DNA of 64,000 nt from DATLZM01 sp035559315 (GTDB lineage Bacteria; Actinomycetota; UBA4738; HRBIN12). The stretch is from positions 1 through 64,000 of the forward strand of contig DATMBJ010000099.1 of NCBI GenBank assembly GCA_035559315.1. Direction: 5' to 3'. The notes under the pieces are model-generated. The model was not told the origin of the DNA. It worked only from the letters and a program-made list of their open reading frames with translations, and ran no database searches. Positions 62,153 through 64,000 of the stretch are shown one piece after another. Each line of letters begins with the position of its first letter. Within the stretch, counting starts at the first letter, position 1. Both the position numbers and the translations under genes were made by a program.

Positions 62153-62200
62153 GCGCGATGCTTTACGCGAACGGGTCACTCGCGCGATGCTTCGCGCAAG
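62153..62200. repeat. Direct repeat GCGCGATGCTTYRCGCRA upstream of the repeat-protein gene
   Basis: Copies at about 62153-62171 and 62182-62200, 29 bp apart, each partly palindromic (GCGCGA ... TCGCGC). Located in the leader just before the ribosome site; a possible operator or RNA element. Confidence 0.55.
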
Positions 62201-62216
62201 GATCGGACGGGGAGCG

Positions 62217-62789
62217 ATGCAGTTGATGAGGAAGCGCGTCGTGCGCGCCGAGGGCCTCGAGATCGTCGACGCCCAGGGCAACGTGCGGGCCCGGATCGGG
62301 CTGTCCTCCGACGACGAGTCCCCGTTCCTCTCGTTCCACGACGCGGGCGGGCGGGTGCGCGCTCGGTTCGGGCTGTCGGCGGACGGGTCGGCGGGGCTCG
62401 CCATCGGGGACGCGGAGGGCAAGGTCCGGGCCACGCTGGGCCTGGCCCGGGACGGCTCGGCCTCCCTCGCGCTGGGGGACAGGAACGGGAAGATCAGGGC
62501 GAAGTTCGGGCTCGCGTCGGAGGGCACCCCGACCTTCGGGCTCCAGGCCAAGGACGGGGAGATGCGGTTCGTCTTCACGCTCGCCCAGCAGGGCTCCCCG
62601 ACCGTGGGCCTCTACGACGAGGACGGCAAGGTCAGGGCCCGGCTGGGGCTCGCGGCGGAGGGCTCGCCGATCATCCGGCTGCTCTCGGCCGACGGCGATC
62701 TCCGGGGGATCATCGGGCTCGCGTCGGACGGCACGCCCGTGATCCAGCTGCTGGGGAAGGACGGCCAGCCGGTCTGGCAGGCGCCGTAG
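62217..62789 (+). CDS. Protein made of about seven 23-residue tandem repeats
   Basis: 190 residues. After MQLMRKRVVRAEGLEIVDAQ the protein repeats a unit like GKVRATLGLARDGSASLALG, about 23 residues long, roughly seven times: each has DxxGKVRA, a GL turn, (D/E)G(S/T) and a short hydrophobic run. The last unit ends DGQPVWQAP. Such regular beta-strand/turn units suggest a beta-solenoid or sheet. No signal peptide or transmembrane helix is seen, so it is likely cytosolic. I know similar repeats only from hypothetical proteins. ATG 62217 (GGGGAG upstream) is preferred over 62187. Confidence 0.8.
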   Translation: MQLMRKRVVRAEGLEIVDAQGNVRARIGLSSDDESPFLSFHDAGGRVRARFGLSADGSAGLAIGDAEGKVRATLGLARDGSASLALGDRNGKIRAKFGLASEGTPTFGLQAKDGEMRFVFTLAQQGSPTVGLYDEDGKVRARLGLAAEGSPIIRLLSADGDLRGIIGLASDGTPVIQLLGKDGQPVWQAP

Positions 62790-62867
62790 CCCGGCCCGCG
62801 TCGGGGCGGGCCTATGATGGCGATGAAGGACGCTGGCACCGGGGCCCCAGCGGGGCGCCGCTCGCCC

Positions 62868-62939
62868 GGGGACGTAGCTCAGCGGTAGAGCACCTGCCTT
62901 GCACGCAGGGGGTCGCCGGTTCGAATCCGGCCGTCTCCA
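62868..62939 (+). tRNA. tRNA-Ala (UGC)
   Basis: Acceptor GGGGACG pairs with CGTCTCC (one G-T); discriminator A at 62939; anticodon TGC at 62900-62902 between CCTGC and GCAGG; T-arm GCCGGTTCGAATCCGGC. CCA not encoded. A TATGAT -10-like box lies at 62813-62818. Confidence 0.97.
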
Positions 62940-63042
62940 CGAGGAGACGCAGGGGGCCCGTCGCACATCCGCGGTCGCGCCGACGTCGCGGGCCACGAGC
63001 CCCATCTTCCTCCGTCGGGGACGCCGCGAGGGCCACGATCGC

Positions 63043-63549
63043 TCAGCCCCGCTTCGGGCGACGGAGGCGGCGGCTCCGGTGGACGACCGAGGTCCTGGGG
63101 ACCACGCTGATCGATCCGTCGGTCTCGAGGACCGCCAGCCGCACGTCGTCGAGGGAGCCGAGGCCGTGCTCGCGGGCCGCCATCTCGACCTCCTCGAGGC
63201 GCACCCCCTCCCGACGGAGGTTGTCCTCGAGCGGCCGGCCGTGGTCGACGAGGATCGTGGGCCCGCCCTGGAGCAGGCGCGCCCACGTCCCCCGGGCGCG
63301 GGCGAGGGTCAGGAGGCGGTCCAGCGCGAGCAGCACGGCGACCGCGAGCAGGCCTCCCTGGAGCGAGAAGTCCGGGCCGGTCATCGCGTTCTGGACGGCG
63401 TTGCCGACCAGGAGGATCAGCACCAGGTCGACGAGGGTCAGCTGGCCGACCCCTCGCTTGCCGGCGAGCCGGAGCCCGAGGACGACCCCGAGGTAGACGA
63501 GGGCGGTCCGGAGCGCGATCGCCCAGGCGGCGGTCCCCATCTCGAACAT
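63043..63549 (-). CDS. YetF-like DUF421 membrane protein
   Basis: 168 residues. Three N-terminal helices (ALRTALVYLGVVLGLRLAGK, LTLVDLVLILLVGNAVQNAM, LLAVAVLLALDRLLTLARAR) precede a cytosolic domain with PTILVDHGRPLEDNLRREGV and LAVLETDGSISVVP, typical of DUF421. ATG 63549 has GGAGGGAACG upstream. Function unknown; the family is linked to membrane stress in other bacteria. Confidence 0.88.
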   Translation of the reverse strand: MFEMGTAAWAIALRTALVYLGVVLGLRLAGKRGVGQLTLVDLVLILLVGNAVQNAMTGPDFSLQGGLLAVAVLLALDRLLTLARARGTWARLLQGGPTILVDHGRPLEDNLRREGVRLEEVEMAAREHGLGSLDDVRLAVLETDGSISVVPRTSVVHRSRRLRRPKRG

Positions 63550-63672
63550 CGTTCCCTCCACGTTCCGAGCGTCCCGGGCTCCAGGATGCACCCGGAGGGG
63601 CCCGGAGGCAGGCGGGCCCGGGACCGGGGGAGGTTGCCCTCCCGGCCCGGCTGCGGTCACTATGCAGCACGG

Positions 63673-64000
63673 ATGCCGTTGTTCAGAACCCTCGTCCGGG
63701 GGCGCTTCAGCCGGGATCTCTGGGGGGTGGCCGCCCTCCTGTTCGCCCTGGCCCTGGCGGGGTCGATCGTCGCCATCCGCCTCGGCGTCGACCGGGAGGA
63801 GCGGGACGCGCTCTCCCGCGCCGGGACCGTGGCGGACTCGGCGATCGCCCCCGTGCTCTCCCGGGGCCTGCTCCAGGGGCCGATCGAGGGTACGGAGGCG
63901 GAGCCGATCCGGGCCGCCGTCCGGGAGGCCGTCCTGGCCGATCCCCGGATCGTGCGGGTGCGGATCTGGCGTCCCGACGGGACCCTCGTCTTCTCCACGG
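63673..64000 (+). CDS. Probable sensor histidine kinase, N-terminal part (cut by window edge)
   Basis: 109 residues are visible. A basic start (MPLFRTLVRGRFSRDLW), one transmembrane helix (GVAALLFALALAGSIVAIRL) and an external helical domain ending RIVRVRIWRPDGTLVFST, the usual end-strand of single-Cache/PAS-like sensor domains. Continuation beyond the window should show a second helix, HAMP and kinase domains; a diguanylate cyclase or phosphatase output is also possible. Divergent from the DUF421 gene. Confidence 0.6.
   Translation, partial: MPLFRTLVRGRFSRDLWGVAALLFALALAGSIVAIRLGVDREERDALSRAGTVADSAIAPVLSRGLLQGPIEGTEAEPIRAAVREAVLADPRIVRVRIWRPDGTLVFST

Noticed and set aside
62153..62200. Doubled 18-nt repeat considered as a CRISPR remnant
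   Set aside because: Only two copies, short spacing, leader position before a gene and no cas genes anywhere in the window.
59738..62939. tRNA-Ile and tRNA-Ala as part of an rRNA operon spacer
   Set aside because: They are 3 kb apart with protein genes between and no rRNA sequence nearby.

Overview
The window is a very GC-rich chromosomal segment spanning the replication-origin neighbourhood of an actinobacterium, probably a deep-branching one. It has the classic order rsmG-parA-parB, jag-yidC-yidD-rnpA-rpmH, dnaA-dnaN-recF-DUF721-gyrB-gyrA and DUF3566-tRNA-Ile. The left flank also matches Mycobacterium: CCA-adding enzyme, NUDIX, large exported DUF6049-like protein, murJ, ECF sigma, anti-sigma, trxB, trxA, CwlM-like amidase, GNAT protein. 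PadR-ino1, Ni-SOD with its protease, and an F420-type LLM oxidoreductase fit the same assignment. Many genes begin at GTG or ATG 6-12 nt after a TANNNT -10 box, so leaderless transcription looks common. No transposons, CRISPR arrays or rRNA genes were seen.

Layout. 0-6.8 kb: a truncated EamA transporter, a lipoprotein, an FMN split-barrel protein, padR-ino1, an MFS transporter and an M15-like lipoprotein peptidase. 6.8-9.0 kb (minus): a sulfur-relay cassette (SQR-like flavoprotein, a possible Cys-rich micropeptide, TusA, DsrE-like). 9.0-12.8 kb: Ni-SOD and its maturation peptidase, a GYD protein, a divergent YchF-like GTPase and an MFS transporter. 12.8-21.3 kb: an accessory catabolic operon with its own GntR/UTRA regulator and operators: APC permease, metallophosphoesterase, nucleotidyltransferase-fold protein, FGGY kinase, GlpA-like flavoprotein with a [2Fe-2S] BFD domain, and a second flavoprotein, closed by a T-run terminator. 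21.3-28.9 kb: molybdate regulator and MOT1-type transporter, signal peptidase I, DUF1232, CCA enzyme, PilT, DedA, NUDIX and TSUP. 28.9-37.7 kb: envelope and redox-stress cluster. 37.8-41.1 kb: LLM oxidoreductase, aminotransferase, D-Ala-D-Ala ligase. 41.3-47.1 kb (minus): chromosome partition and membrane/ribosome biogenesis genes with a perfect parS. 47.3-56.0 kb (plus): replication genes. 56.0-64.0 kb: MFS, archease-RtcB RNA repair pair, DUF3566, tRNA-Ile(GAU), GNAT-MenC pair, a 23-residue tandem-repeat protein, tRNA-Ala(UGC), a DUF421 protein and the start of a probable sensor kinase.

How it fits together. Gene polarity switches between rpmH and dnaA, as expected at the origin; ParA, ParB and parS lie about 3-5 kb to its left. 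DnaA-box-like sites cluster just before dnaA, and few are visible between dnaA and dnaN. Long runs of 4-nt stop/start overlaps (ATGA, GTGA) indicate translational coupling in padR-ino1, murJ-TadE-sigma-anti-sigma, rsmG-parA-parB and the accessory operon. Points of most interest are the accessory operon and its TGGTCTA operators, a ParA with long N- and C-terminal extensions, a leaderless upstream ORF fused to the dnaN start, the sulfur cassette with a six-cysteine micropeptide, and the tandem-repeat protein behind a hairpin leader.
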